64,000 nt of DNA, taken from positions 201,351-265,350 of the forward strand of contig JANSYM010000003.1 in NCBI GenBank assembly GCA_024742355.1, given 5' to 3'. This DNA comes from Hyphomonadaceae bacterium. Its GTDB lineage: Bacteria > Pseudomonadota > Alphaproteobacteria > Caulobacterales > Hyphomonadaceae. Shown in pieces: positions 28,055-36,262 of the stretch. The position numbers and the translations under genes are program-made. The first letter of the stretch is position 1, and the number at the start of each line of letters is the position of its first letter. The notes beneath the pieces are model-generated. The model was not told the DNA's origin, made no database searches, and saw nothing but the letters and a program-made list of their open reading frames with translations.

Positions 28055-28302
28055 GAGAGAAACGCCTTGTGACGGGTGGAACGCGAACAAACGGCCATGA
28101 AGTCCGGGTCGGAGCGCGCCATAAAGACCGCTGCAGAGTGTCCGAGCGCCCAGAAGAGAAGGCCAGGGATCCAGAGGCGCAGCCCGAGCGCTAGGACGGC
28201 TGCGAGCGTTCCGATCAGGATAGCAGCGCTCCTAGGCGCTCCCGCCATCAGGATCGGCTCGGTCAGCGAACGATGCACGGGGAGTTCGTAGCCCTCGCGC
28301 AT
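28048..28302 (-). CDS. trbD: Conjugal transfer protein TrbD (VirB3-like)
   Basis: An 84-residue VirB3 homologue. It has the typical N terminus with VHRSLTEPILMAGAPR (9-24) and then one or two membrane segments (SAAILIGTLAAVLALGLRLW). It overlaps the neighbouring trb genes at both ends, so it is translationally coupled. It is an inner-membrane partner of the VirB4 ATPase. Confidence 0.92.
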   Translation of the reverse strand: MREGYELPVHRSLTEPILMAGAPRSAAILIGTLAAVLALGLRLWIPGLLFWALGHSAAVFMARSDPDFMAVCSRSTRHKAFLSC

Positions 28303-28634
28303 TAGACCAGAGCTCCGCCGCCGAAAGCGAAGAAGGTCAGGAAGAAGCTCGTGGCTGCAAATGCTATGGACAATCCGAAAACGATCTGGATGAGCTTGCG
28401 CATGCCGCCGGATGTCTCACCAAAGGCGAGCGCAAGACCGGTTAGCGTGATAATGATCACCGCAACAATGCGCGCAACTGGGCCTTCAATAGATTGCAGG
28501 ATCTGATCGAGTGGGCCTTCCCAGGGCATGCCTGACCCGGCTGCCCAGGCCGGCGCACTTATCATGGCACTTATGGCCAGCGCAGTCCCAAGTTTGGTTA
28601 TTCGATGAATGGATCGGATATGATCAGTGATCAT
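28302..28634 (-). CDS. trbC: Conjugal transfer pilin TrbC (VirB2-like)
   Basis: A 110-residue VirB2-type prepilin. A signal peptide ends at AWA-A (about 31). Two hydrophobic helices follow (ARIVAVIIITLTGLALAFG and LIQIVFGLSIAFAATSFFL), linked by a short polar loop containing GETSGGMRK, the classic major-pilin layout. Its coding region overlaps trbB by four bases and trbD by one, inside the trb operon. Confidence 0.93.
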   Translation of the reverse strand: MITDHIRSIHRITKLGTALAISAMISAPAWAAGSGMPWEGPLDQILQSIEGPVARIVAVIIITLTGLALAFGETSGGMRKLIQIVFGLSIAFAATSFFLTFFAFGGGALV

Positions 28635-29626
28635 TGCGAGGCTCCTTGTTGAATAAGAGAAAATGAGCGTCCGGTTAGCGGTTCAGTCTCGTAAATCCCG
28701 CCGTCAAACTCGAGCACACGAATGGCTTCGGTCACGCGCCGAACACCGTTTTCTCGCGACATGAAAACGACGACATCGATCGCTTCGGCGATCAGCTCGT
28801 GGGGCATGCGCGGCGTAGCTTCGAGCGCAAGCTGCTCCAGGCGCCGCAACGCGCCGAGCGCAGAGTTTGCATGCAGAGTCGTGAGACCGCCGGGGTGTCC
28901 TGTGTTCCAGGCTTTCAGGAGATCAAGCGCTTCGGGTCCGCGCACTTCACCGACAATGATCCGGTCGGGTCTCAATCTGAGCGTCGAGCGGACAAGGTCC
29001 CTTAAGGTGACCTGATCACCTCTTGTCCGGAGCTGTACTTTGTTGGCGTTCTGGCAATTCAGCTCACGTGTATCTTCGAGAATGACAATACGATCCTGCT
29101 CGATGCCAGGTTCGCTAAGTAAGGCATTAGCGAAGGTCGTTTTTCCAGAGGACGTGCCGCCCGCAATCAAGATATTCTGGCGGGCTTGGATGGACGCCTT
29201 CAATGACTGCGCCACCGGTGGCGCAACACTGCCTTGATCGACATAGTCCTGGAGGTTGAACGGTGATGAGGTAGGTTTGCGGATCGAAAAGCAAGGCTGC
29301 GTCGAAACGGGTGGCAACAGCCCTTCAAATCGTTCGCCGCCGTCCGGCAATTCAGCCGAGATGATAGGAGAGGCCGAGCTGGCGGTTCCTCCTACGGATG
29401 AGGCAACAAGCCGAATAACCCGTTCGCGGTCACCTGCGCTTAAACTGTCATCAGAAACCGTAAGGCCAAGTCCGACTTGTTCCAGCCAGACGCTCCCATC
29501 CGGATTAGCCATGATTTCAATCACGCTCGGATCCTCGAGCGCAGCTCGCACCACAGGACAGAATGCCGTACGAAGCATGGTCGTGCGCCGCGAATGGGTT
29601 TCTGTGTTGCGGGCGGGCTGCGCCAT
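28631..29626 (-). CDS. trbB: Conjugal transfer ATPase TrbB (VirB11-like)
   Basis: A 331-residue hexameric VirB11 ATPase on the cytoplasmic face. Walker A is GGTSSGKT (156-163), with ILEDTRELNC (Asp box), RPDRIIVGEVRGPEAL (Walker B region) and GHPGGLTTLHANS (His box). The ATG at 29626 is preceded by AAAGGA, favouring it over the internal ATG at 29578. It is the first gene of the minus-strand trb operon. Confidence 0.95.
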   Translation of the reverse strand: MAQPARNTETHSRRTTMLRTAFCPVVRAALEDPSVIEIMANPDGSVWLEQVGLGLTVSDDSLSAGDRERVIRLVASSVGGTASSASPIISAELPDGGERFEGLLPPVSTQPCFSIRKPTSSPFNLQDYVDQGSVAPPVAQSLKASIQARQNILIAGGTSSGKTTFANALLSEPGIEQDRIVILEDTRELNCQNANKVQLRTRGDQVTLRDLVRSTLRLRPDRIIVGEVRGPEALDLLKAWNTGHPGGLTTLHANSALGALRRLEQLALEATPRMPHELIAEAIDVVVFMSRENGVRRVTEAIRVLEFDGGIYETEPLTGRSFSLIQQGASQ

Positions 29627-29931
29627 CGGGGAGGTCCTTTTGCATCAATTGCGAGGACCAGACTGGAGGATAGATTCAGCCCTGATGAGTGAGAGCGCGG
29701 GCCATTAAGTGCGAACTCGAGCCATTAGCTGCAACAACATGCAAACTAGATTTGAACTGAATTGCCAATTTTCAAAATGAAACAGTGAATTCGCGCCTAA
29801 AATTGGAATCGGACGACATTCAAGCTCAAAAGTTAATGACTAGACTTGTTTTGTTAACGTTTCGGCTTCGCCCACACGTCGTACTGGCACTTTCGTTGCG
29901 GCGCACCTCTCAAGCTGGGGAGGCTGGAACA
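29627..29931. promoter_or_regulatory. Divergent promoter region of trb operon and DUF2285 gene, with 12-bp direct repeats
   Basis: This 305-base gap separates trbB from the plus-strand regulator gene. GCCATTAAGTGC (29701-29712) and GCCATTAGCTGC (29721-29732) are direct repeats 20 bases apart, about two helical turns, with 10 of 12 identical bases. The spacing suggests a binding site for a tandem dimer; the DUF2285 protein is a natural candidate. An AT-rich run follows at about 29740-29800. Confidence 0.4.
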
Positions 29932-30771
29932 ATGAAGACTTATGAACTGAAATCCGATGGGCTGTTGAAGCGCTACGATTACCTATGGCGGATGACATCG
30001 GACCGTTGGGCTTGGGAATATCTGAGGCGAAACGAAGAGTTTCTGGAAGATGCGAGCGCCTTCGATCAAAACGACATTTCGGAACTGACGGTGTGCAACA
30101 ATATCAGGGTGCTGAAATCACGTGTCCCGCAAACCGTCGCTGAGCGCTGGGGCCTGATTATGATGCCTGATCCATCCAAAAATGCGATCGACGCTGATGT
30201 CGTATGGAACGAAAAGGCTTTTCCAGATCAGGTCGAGATAAACGTCATCCCAAGGGGCGAGAATGAAACTTGCGAGATCTATGACACCAGCGTCGCGCTC
30301 GCGCGGATCTCTCACTTTACAGATTCAATCGGGCGCGAATTCCTGCTTACGCGGGGCAATGGCTGCGTGTTTCAGACGCGGTGTCATGGCATCTCTTTGC
30401 TTGGCATGGAACGCGTTCGCATGAAGCTTCAGATATCCGATTTCGAAAGCTATGACCGCAAAGTCAAAGCGCAGCAGGAAGGTATGCGTGTCTTCGGGAA
30501 CGACCCCGAAGCCGAAGCACCAAAATGGACCAAGCGAACCCATATGTTGCGAGATGGATTAATCGTGCTCGACTCGCTAAAGCTTGGCATGAGCCGTAGG
30601 GAGATTGCGATCGTTCTTTACGGCAAAACCAAGGTATCTGATGAGTGGCAAAGCGGTCATATGAAAGACGCTGTGAAATATCTCGTCCAGAAAGCTGAAG
30701 CACTGCGCGATGGCGGATATTTGGTGGAACTACTCGGCGGTCATGTCGGGCCTGATCGGGCGGCAGCTTGA
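29932..30771 (+). CDS. DUF2285 / DUF6499-type regulator-like protein
   Basis: A 279-residue protein of the kind carried by alphaproteobacterial conjugative elements. The N terminus KRYDYLWRMTSDRWAWEYLRRNEEFLED matches the DUF6499-type domain, and the C-terminal DUF2285 region has RDGLIVLDSLKLGMSRREIAIVLYG followed by a helical stretch like an HTH. I chose the ATG at 29932 because GGGGAGG precedes it; the frame is open upstream to 29785 without features. It is divergent from trbB and probably regulates transfer; that role is inferred from position. Confidence 0.75.
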   Translation: MKTYELKSDGLLKRYDYLWRMTSDRWAWEYLRRNEEFLEDASAFDQNDISELTVCNNIRVLKSRVPQTVAERWGLIMMPDPSKNAIDADVVWNEKAFPDQVEINVIPRGENETCEIYDTSVALARISHFTDSIGREFLLTRGNGCVFQTRCHGISLLGMERVRMKLQISDFESYDRKVKAQQEGMRVFGNDPEAEAPKWTKRTHMLRDGLIVLDSLKLGMSRREIAIVLYGKTKVSDEWQSGHMKDAVKYLVQKAEALRDGGYLVELLGGHVGPDRAAA

Positions 30772-30808
30772 TCCAGTAGGTGCCTCCGTACGAGGCGACA
30801 GAATTCCT

Positions 30809-30878
30809 ATACGCGTTTTCGTATTAACTTGAAATATACGCATTATCGTATATATCCACTTTATTCGCGAACGCGTAT
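30809..30878. promoter_or_regulatory. Three hipBA operators with exact 27-bp spacing
   Basis: Three 16-bp inverted repeats of the form ATACG-N6-CGTAT lie upstream of hipB: 30809-30824 (ATACGCGTTTTCGTAT), 30836-30851 (ATACGCATTATCGTAT) and 30863-30878 (ATTCGCGAACGCGTAT, one mismatch). The centres are exactly 27 bases apart. This is the layout expected for cooperative binding of a HipB dimer autoregulating hipBA; E. coli hip also has several spaced operators, with a different sequence. Confidence 0.75.
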
Positions 30879-30889
30879 GGAGTGTATGA

Positions 30890-31135
30890 ATGACTGACCT
30901 TATTAGAAGCCCCCGAATGGCGGGCGATCTGGTGCGCAAAGCGCGCAAGGCGCGCGGCTGGTCTCAAACTGAACTCGCATCTCGCATGAATGTTCGCCAG
31001 GCAACAGTTTCCAAGCTCGAAGCCGGCGAGCCTGCAACGCGAATGGAAGTCTTCTTTGATGCGCTCACCGCGCTGCAACTGGAACTTGTCGTCTCAAAAC
31101 GAGGTAGCGGCGCCGACTTTGCGAGCTTTTTCTAA
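30890..31135 (+). CDS. hipB: HipB-type antitoxin and autorepressor
   Basis: An 81-residue XRE/Cro HTH protein, the antitoxin of a hip module. The HTH is at about 18-44 (RKARGWSQTELASRMNVRQATVSKLEAG). It overlaps hipA by one base, so the two are co-translated. Three evenly spaced inverted repeats lie 12 to 81 bases upstream. It is expected to bind HipA and repress the operon. Confidence 0.92.
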   Translation: MTDLIRSPRMAGDLVRKARKARGWSQTELASRMNVRQATVSKLEAGEPATRMEVFFDALTALQLELVVSKRGSGADFASFF

Positions 31136-32448
31136 TGCCGCGGCGATCTCAAACCCGGCGTCTCAACGTCTTTCTGAATGCGCGCTTAGTTGGCCGCTTG
31201 GAGCAGTCTGCTAGCGGCGCCATCAGCTTTGCATATGACCCCGACTGGCTCGGTTGGGAACATGCCATGCCGGTCTCGACGTCGCTCCCGCTCGCTGAAC
31301 GCGTACGGAGCGGCGCCGACGTTGTAAACGTCTTTGAAAACCTTCTACCCGATGCGGAACGCGTACGACGCAACGTTGCTGAACGCCTTGGCGCTGAGGG
31401 AACAGATGCGTTTTCACTTTTATCGGTGGCGGGACGCGATTGTGTTGGAGCGCTTCAGTTTCTGCTCGATGATGAGGCGCCAGGTCAGGCTGGGGAAGTG
31501 CAGGGCGAACAACTGTCCGAAGCACAAATTGCTCAGTTGATCCGTGGGCTTCGCGTCAATCCGCTTGGCCTCGACCGTGAGGATGAAGACTTTCGGATCT
31601 CGATCGCCGGCGCTCAGGACAAAACTGCGCTTCTGAAAAACGATGGTGTTTGGCATCGGCCGATTGGAACGACTGCCACAACGCATATCTTAAAACCCGC
31701 CATCGGCGTCATCCATAATGACATTGACCTGAACGACAGCGTTCAAAATGAATTTGTCTGTATGGAGCTTTGCCGAGCACTGGGTCTTGAAGTCGCTGAA
31801 GCTACAATCGAAAGCTTCGAAGACCAGCTCACGCTGAGCGTGACCCGGTTCGATCGGCTCTGGACCGACGACGGTCGATTGCTCCGACTACCACAGGAAG
31901 ACTTCTGTCAGGCCATGTCGGTTCCGTCGACTCGAAAGTACCAACGCGACGGAGGACCCAGCGTCTTGGATATCCTGGAGCGCTTGAAGGAAAGCGACGC
32001 GCCAAATGAAGATCGCCTGGCATTCTTCCGCGCTCAAATGGCGTTCTGGCTCATAGGAGCAACCGACGGGCACGCTAAAAACTTCTCGATCCAGCTGCGC
32101 CCGGGTGGGCGATTCGTCCTTGCGCCGCTATACGACATCATTTCAGCGCAACCGATCGTTGACGATGGGCGTATCGCCCATAATCGCTACAAACTGGCGA
32201 TGTCGGTCGGCGATAATAATCGCTATCAGATCATGCAAATTTCAAAACGCCATTTTGAACAAACGGCTGAAACGGCTGGCTTGCCGAAAGGGACGGTGGA
32301 CCAACTTTGCGAAGAATTGGACGCGGCAATCCTTCGTGCCCTGGGTGCGATCAGGGAGTTGGCTGACAATACGGTACCTGAGGCATTAATCGAGAGTATC
32401 AGTTCTGCGGTGCGGACGAGACGAGAACAGCTTGTCTCGAATGTGTAG
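31135..32448 (+). CDS. hipA: HipA-type serine/threonine kinase toxin
   Basis: A 437-residue HipA kinase. The N-terminal couple_hipA domain covers about 5-105, and the kinase core follows: the autophosphorylation/ATP loop RISIAGAQDKTALL (154-167) with serine 156, catalytic segment GATDGHAKNFS (308-318, Asp 311) and the metal-binding YDIIS (333-337). All key residues are intact, so it should be active. HipA kinases phosphorylate aminoacyl-tRNA synthetases and induce dormancy; the target here is unknown. On an integrative element it probably acts as an addiction module. Confidence 0.93.
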   Translation: MPRRSQTRRLNVFLNARLVGRLEQSASGAISFAYDPDWLGWEHAMPVSTSLPLAERVRSGADVVNVFENLLPDAERVRRNVAERLGAEGTDAFSLLSVAGRDCVGALQFLLDDEAPGQAGEVQGEQLSEAQIAQLIRGLRVNPLGLDREDEDFRISIAGAQDKTALLKNDGVWHRPIGTTATTHILKPAIGVIHNDIDLNDSVQNEFVCMELCRALGLEVAEATIESFEDQLTLSVTRFDRLWTDDGRLLRLPQEDFCQAMSVPSTRKYQRDGGPSVLDILERLKESDAPNEDRLAFFRAQMAFWLIGATDGHAKNFSIQLRPGGRFVLAPLYDIISAQPIVDDGRIAHNRYKLAMSVGDNNRYQIMQISKRHFEQTAETAGLPKGTVDQLCEELDAAILRALGAIRELADNTVPEALIESISSAVRTRREQLVSNV

Positions 32449-32625
32449 GACGCCAGACACCGGATTCGGGTGGTTAGGCTGCGGCTGGAAGTTCCCAAAA
32501 CCAGACGTTACGGAGGCGGTTGATGGAAACCAGAGCCGAGGCTGGATGACGTCGTGCACAAGAGCCGTTTGTTGCTAGATAAGTTTGATTGTGAATAACT
32601 ACTCCCGGGTGCGCTGGGGGCTTAT

Positions 32626-33327
32626 TTGGAAAACGCAATTTCATACGTATGCGATCAAGTGTCGGGGATAGGCATAGACTGTCGCGAAGGAGTTTTCACT
32701 CTAACAGTATGGCATCTTATGATGATCGCAGTCGTGGCGCCACTTATTGGGGCGGTGGTGCATTTCTTTCGTAGGCACAAAGATATTAGCGGCAAGAGTT
32801 GGCGGCAGTATCAACGAATGAAGAGCCACAAGCGGGGAGCAGTAAACTATCCGTCTACCTTGATGCTCAACGCTCACACGCTCCGGGACGTTCTGAACGA
32901 ACCAGGGCTTTCCGACACAACTGTAAGGGAGGCCGCCGGAGTTCTAAACGAACGGCTCAAAGACAAATATTTCTTGGTGCAGTCTCGGGAGGGCGGAAAG
33001 GAGCTGTTCCGAAAGGAACTCAAAATTCGCGCAGGTTGGATGACTTTGGGGCCTCAACTATTTCGAACAGATCCTGAGACTCTCAAGATTCTCAAGTCGA
33101 AAAGCGTAAGCGATGCGGATGACGAAACCGAAGACAATCAGGGGGCTATCGGAGAATTCGACATTTTCTTCAGGCCGATTGCCAATTGGGATGTACGCCA
33201 CTGGCTCAATCACCCAAGTCGAGAAGTCAGAATTGGTATTTGGGTTGCCATGTTCGCGACGGCATTGGAGTTCGGTCCCGAACTGGCGGAGTTCATCAGA
33301 GCGCTATTCACCACGCCCTCGAGATAA
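32626..33327 (+). CDS. Uncharacterised membrane protein of the element
   Basis: A 233-residue protein I do not recognise. One membrane helix (LMMIAVVAPLIGAVVHFF, about 31-48) follows a short N terminus with CREGVF. The middle is soluble, basic then acidic (DADDETEDNQ, about 162-171). A second hydrophobic stretch (GIWVAMFATALEFG, about 205-218) lies near the end. The start at 32626 is a TTG, so the true N terminus is unsure. It lies between hipA and an SH3 protein, in the element's variable gene segment. Confidence 0.55.
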   Translation: MENAISYVCDQVSGIGIDCREGVFTLTVWHLMMIAVVAPLIGAVVHFFRRHKDISGKSWRQYQRMKSHKRGAVNYPSTLMLNAHTLRDVLNEPGLSDTTVREAAGVLNERLKDKYFLVQSREGGKELFRKELKIRAGWMTLGPQLFRTDPETLKILKSKSVSDADDETEDNQGAIGEFDIFFRPIANWDVRHWLNHPSREVRIGIWVAMFATALEFGPELAEFIRALFTTPSR

Positions 33328-33386
33328 CTGGAGGGTCGAAACTTGTGTGAAATTGGACAAATGTTTTGTCCGAAATACTGCCATAA

Positions 33387-33938
33387 GTGGCACGGACGTG
33401 CGCGGTGAGACAGTTTCGTTTCCCCGCTTTGATAATCTCACTTTGGTTAGCGGTAGCCGCAAACGCTTGCGCACAGCAGGAGATGAATTGCGAGAACGCG
33501 ACGGTAGGCGGAAACAGTCGTTTTGTATCAACGAACCTCAATTTACGTTCAAGTCCAAGCCGATATGGAAAAGTCCTTGTCACCCTTCCAAAAGGTGAGT
33601 TGGTTTATGAGTTCCGGCTTATTGATGGCTGGAGTCAGATCAATGTCGCATCCCTGAATGTCACCGGTTTCGTTGCTTCACGGTATCTCAGCGAGACTTG
33701 TATTCCGGGTGGTGGGATCTCTAGGCAAAACTTAAGTCGTGATCAGATCGTATCGATACTTATCGCCGACAGCCTCGCCTCTTATCGAGGAAACTGTCCG
33801 TGCCCTTACAATACCGATAGCGCTGGGAGGAGTTGTGGCAGACGATCAGCATATTCCCGCCCAGGTGGTCGCTCACCTCTTTGCTATCGTTCTGATGTTT
33901 CTACAGCTCAAATTGAGCGTTTTCGCACCAATAGGTGA
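33387..33938 (+). CDS. SH3-domain secreted protein
   Basis: A 183-residue exported protein. A signal peptide ends near ANACAQQ (about 30), followed by a bacterial SH3 module (VSTNLNLRSSPSRYGKVLVTLPKGELVYEF, about 47-76). The cysteine-rich C terminus has CPCPYNTDSAGRSCGRRSAYSRPGG, a stretch I associate with a family of SH3 proteins that share this tail. The start is a GTG at 33387 or 33405. Role is probably periplasmic; no partner is evident. Confidence 0.7.
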   Translation: MARTCAVRQFRFPALIISLWLAVAANACAQQEMNCENATVGGNSRFVSTNLNLRSSPSRYGKVLVTLPKGELVYEFRLIDGWSQINVASLNVTGFVASRYLSETCIPGGGISRQNLSRDQIVSILIADSLASYRGNCPCPYNTDSAGRSCGRRSAYSRPGGRSPLCYRSDVSTAQIERFRTNR

Positions 33939-33968
33939 CAAGGCACTCGTTAAAACTCTCTGATTCGC

Positions 33969-35195
33969 TCACTCGCCTTTCTTGCCTTCGAGGAGATCAA
34001 GTGAACCTACCTTCTCAAACAACTTCTCGATGTCCAGAGTTTCGGAGTTGTCCGCATAAAAAAATCTAGGAGCCAAAAAGGCTTTGATTCGATCTTGAGT
34101 GGATTTGGGTAAGGTTGATAAATACGGCCCTAAAGCGGCGATGTGCAATTGATTCCGTTTGGCAGTGTCATACGCTTTCTTCTGTCTTCTCGACTGAGCT
34201 CCAGCGTAAGCCGCCGGAACCAGCAATACCGTTGAGATCGGAAATCTCGACAAAACCTGGGTCCAATCGATTGGGCTAAATCCTTTCACGAAGTATGAGA
34301 CCAAGCTTGGACCAACGAGAACAACAATTGCTAGGACCATGAAGAAAAAAGTAATGCCGTCCCAAAGCATTCCCGCGCGTCGGGCGCTTTCGGCATTCTC
34401 CTTGTACCCACCAATTTGTGAGTCTCTGCCAACCAAGCCATATAGCTGCAAAATTTCTTCGTGCTTTTCTGTAGAATCTGACTGCAAATCTTCCAGAAAT
34501 TGGAGCAGTTGACTGGCATCTTTTGAGAATTTCGTCTTGCTGCTATCGATGTGCTTTTTCAGAGATTCGTCCGTTTCGGCCAGTTTCTCTCTCAGTGTTG
34601 TGGAGAAACCATCGAGAGCTTCGTTGAACGCCTTTGAACGACTACCTTGCGACTCAGTGAATTGAGTTTCGACATTACCTAATCCGTCCGTGATCCTCTG
34701 CTGTTCAGCATCAATTGCTTGCTTCAATTGGTTACTGAGCGTCTCCAGTTTTTCCAAGTCGCTCAAGGATTGTTGAGACTTCGAATCGAGTTCTGCGATT
34801 AGTGAATGAGTTCGCTTGGACAGCGCAGTTAGCACCGTGCTGTATGAGTCTTTTCCTTCTACTCGAAATACGGATGGGAACGATTGAAATGCGCTACTCA
34901 GATTGTTGATAGCATTTTGTATGTGGGTGGCGTTTTTATTCGACAGGAAATTGTTGAGCTCAGTGACCACGTTGTGCAGATGGCTATGAGTTTGATCTAG
35001 AGACACTGTTGGGATCATGATCGCATCAGACCCAACGATCCTAGCCAGAATTAGTTCGGTTAGTGCATAAAACCTTTCAAACATTCCTTCAGGAAGCTCC
35101 GACGCTTGCGCTCGCAATTCGTCAGCTCGCTCCCTGAGTTGTTCGACTGTGTTAAATAGTGCATGTGCTTCGACTTGCTGGATAGTGTGAGCCAT
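33969..35195 (-). CDS. Uncharacterised coiled-coil membrane protein
   Basis: A 408-residue protein not recognised as a named family. The first 250 residues are rich in heptads and polar helices (for instance SDLEKLETLSNQLKQAIDAE) and look like an extended coiled coil. Two membrane segments follow (ITFFFMVLAIVVLVGPSLVSYF and ISTVLLVPAAYAGAQ), then a soluble C-terminal tail. The internal start at 35195 has GGAAG upstream. It reads opposite to the surrounding genes and is AT-richer than the tra genes, which suggests separate acquisition. A defence or surface-exclusion role is possible but unsupported. Confidence 0.55.
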   Translation of the reverse strand: MAHTIQQVEAHALFNTVEQLRERADELRAQASELPEGMFERFYALTELILARIVGSDAIMIPTVSLDQTHSHLHNVVTELNNFLSNKNATHIQNAINNLSSAFQSFPSVFRVEGKDSYSTVLTALSKRTHSLIAELDSKSQQSLSDLEKLETLSNQLKQAIDAEQQRITDGLGNVETQFTESQGSRSKAFNEALDGFSTTLREKLAETDESLKKHIDSSKTKFSKDASQLLQFLEDLQSDSTEKHEEILQLYGLVGRDSQIGGYKENAESARRAGMLWDGITFFFMVLAIVVLVGPSLVSYFVKGFSPIDWTQVLSRFPISTVLLVPAAYAGAQSRRQKKAYDTAKRNQLHIAALGPYLSTLPKSTQDRIKAFLAPRFFYADNSETLDIEKLFEKVGSLDLLEGKKGE

Positions 35196-35661
35196 TGATT
35201 CTTCCGGAGTGGATGTACAATCCGAGACGATACACCAAGTCATTTAGGAACAAAACTAGAACTTTCGGATTTTCGGTGAATAAGATCGGGTGTCGATCCG
35301 GGCTCGACCGTGTGAACCCATTAAAAGTCAATTCTTCATTTGATAGATCGGAAGAATCTTCGAGTTCCAAACCATAATTATTCGTTTGTCACTAATGTCT
35401 CCTAATGCTCGCCCATCAGTCATGGAATCCTGACCAGCCTCAATAGGTAGAGCTTTCCCTGCAGTCGGTCTGGGGCGGACAGCGCGCCTGCCAGAGCGCG
35501 GTCGCCCCTCAAGGGGAGCGGGATTGATAAGTTCTCAGACCGTCTGACTACATCTTACCTAACCCCTTGCGGCACGCCCTTATGCGCTCTTGCTGTCGCT
35601 CTTTCCTGCCGCCCCATCCCGCCTGCCGGGAAAGGAATGCGGGGTGGGACGGAGATGAGAT
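35196..35661. other. Gene-free leader ahead of ardA
   Basis: This 466-base stretch separates the minus-strand coiled-coil gene from ardA. It contains AT-rich DNA to about 35,400, then GC-rich inverted segments. The clearest hairpin pairs GCCCCATCCCGC (35611-35622) with GCGGGGTGGGAC (35639-35650), 10 of 12 positions complementary, just upstream of the ardA ATG. No gene is seen. Confidence 0.45.
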
Positions 35662-36231
35662 ATGAGCGCTACACCGCTGACACCTGCACCCCTTGTCGGG
35701 ACCACCGGATCATCACTCAGGGACACACCCCGTATCTATGTTTCATGTTTGGCCGCTTACAATGCGGGTCGACTGCATGGGCGGTGGATCGCTGCGGACA
35801 AGGGGCAAGATCATATCTGGGCTGAGGTGCGCCAGATGGTGAACGAGAGCCCTGAGCCGGGTGCCGAAGAATGGGCGATCCATGATTATGACGGGTTCGA
35901 GGGCGCACCAATTTCAGAATATGCCGGTTTCGACTGGGTCTGTGATTTGGCAGAGTTTATCAACGAGCGCGGCGGACTTGGAGCAAAAGTTTGCGAGCAC
36001 TATTGCGGTGACCTCGAACAGGCAAAAGCCGCGTTTGAGGCTTATGCGGGATGCTACACCTCACTCGCGGACTTCGCCGAATCTCTGATGCGAGAGACCG
36101 GCCCGAAGATTCCGGAGGCCTTCCAATTCTATATCGACTGGTCCGGCATGGGCCAGGACTTGGCGCTGAACGGCGACGTGTTCACCATCGAGATGCACTT
36201 CGATGAAGTGCACGTCTTCTGGTGTCGATGA
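35662..36231 (+). CDS. ardA: Antirestriction protein ArdA
   Basis: A 189-residue acidic ArdA, a B-DNA mimic that blocks type I restriction enzymes during conjugative entry. After an N-terminal extension (MSATPLTPAPL), PRIYVSCLAAYNAGRLHGRWIAA opens the domain, with the typical FEGAPISEYAGFDWVCDLAEF and the C-terminal IDWSGMGQDLALNGDVF. GGAG precedes the ATG. It lies next to the transfer leader-type genes, as is usual for anti-restriction genes in conjugative elements. Early expression from a single-strand hairpin promoter is possible (see leader). Confidence 0.93.
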   Translation: MSATPLTPAPLVGTTGSSLRDTPRIYVSCLAAYNAGRLHGRWIAADKGQDHIWAEVRQMVNESPEPGAEEWAIHDYDGFEGAPISEYAGFDWVCDLAEFINERGGLGAKVCEHYCGDLEQAKAAFEAYAGCYTSLADFAESLMRETGPKIPEAFQFYIDWSGMGQDLALNGDVFTIEMHFDEVHVFWCR

Positions 36232-36262
36232 GCGATTTCAATTTTCCCAACTGGAGACCACT

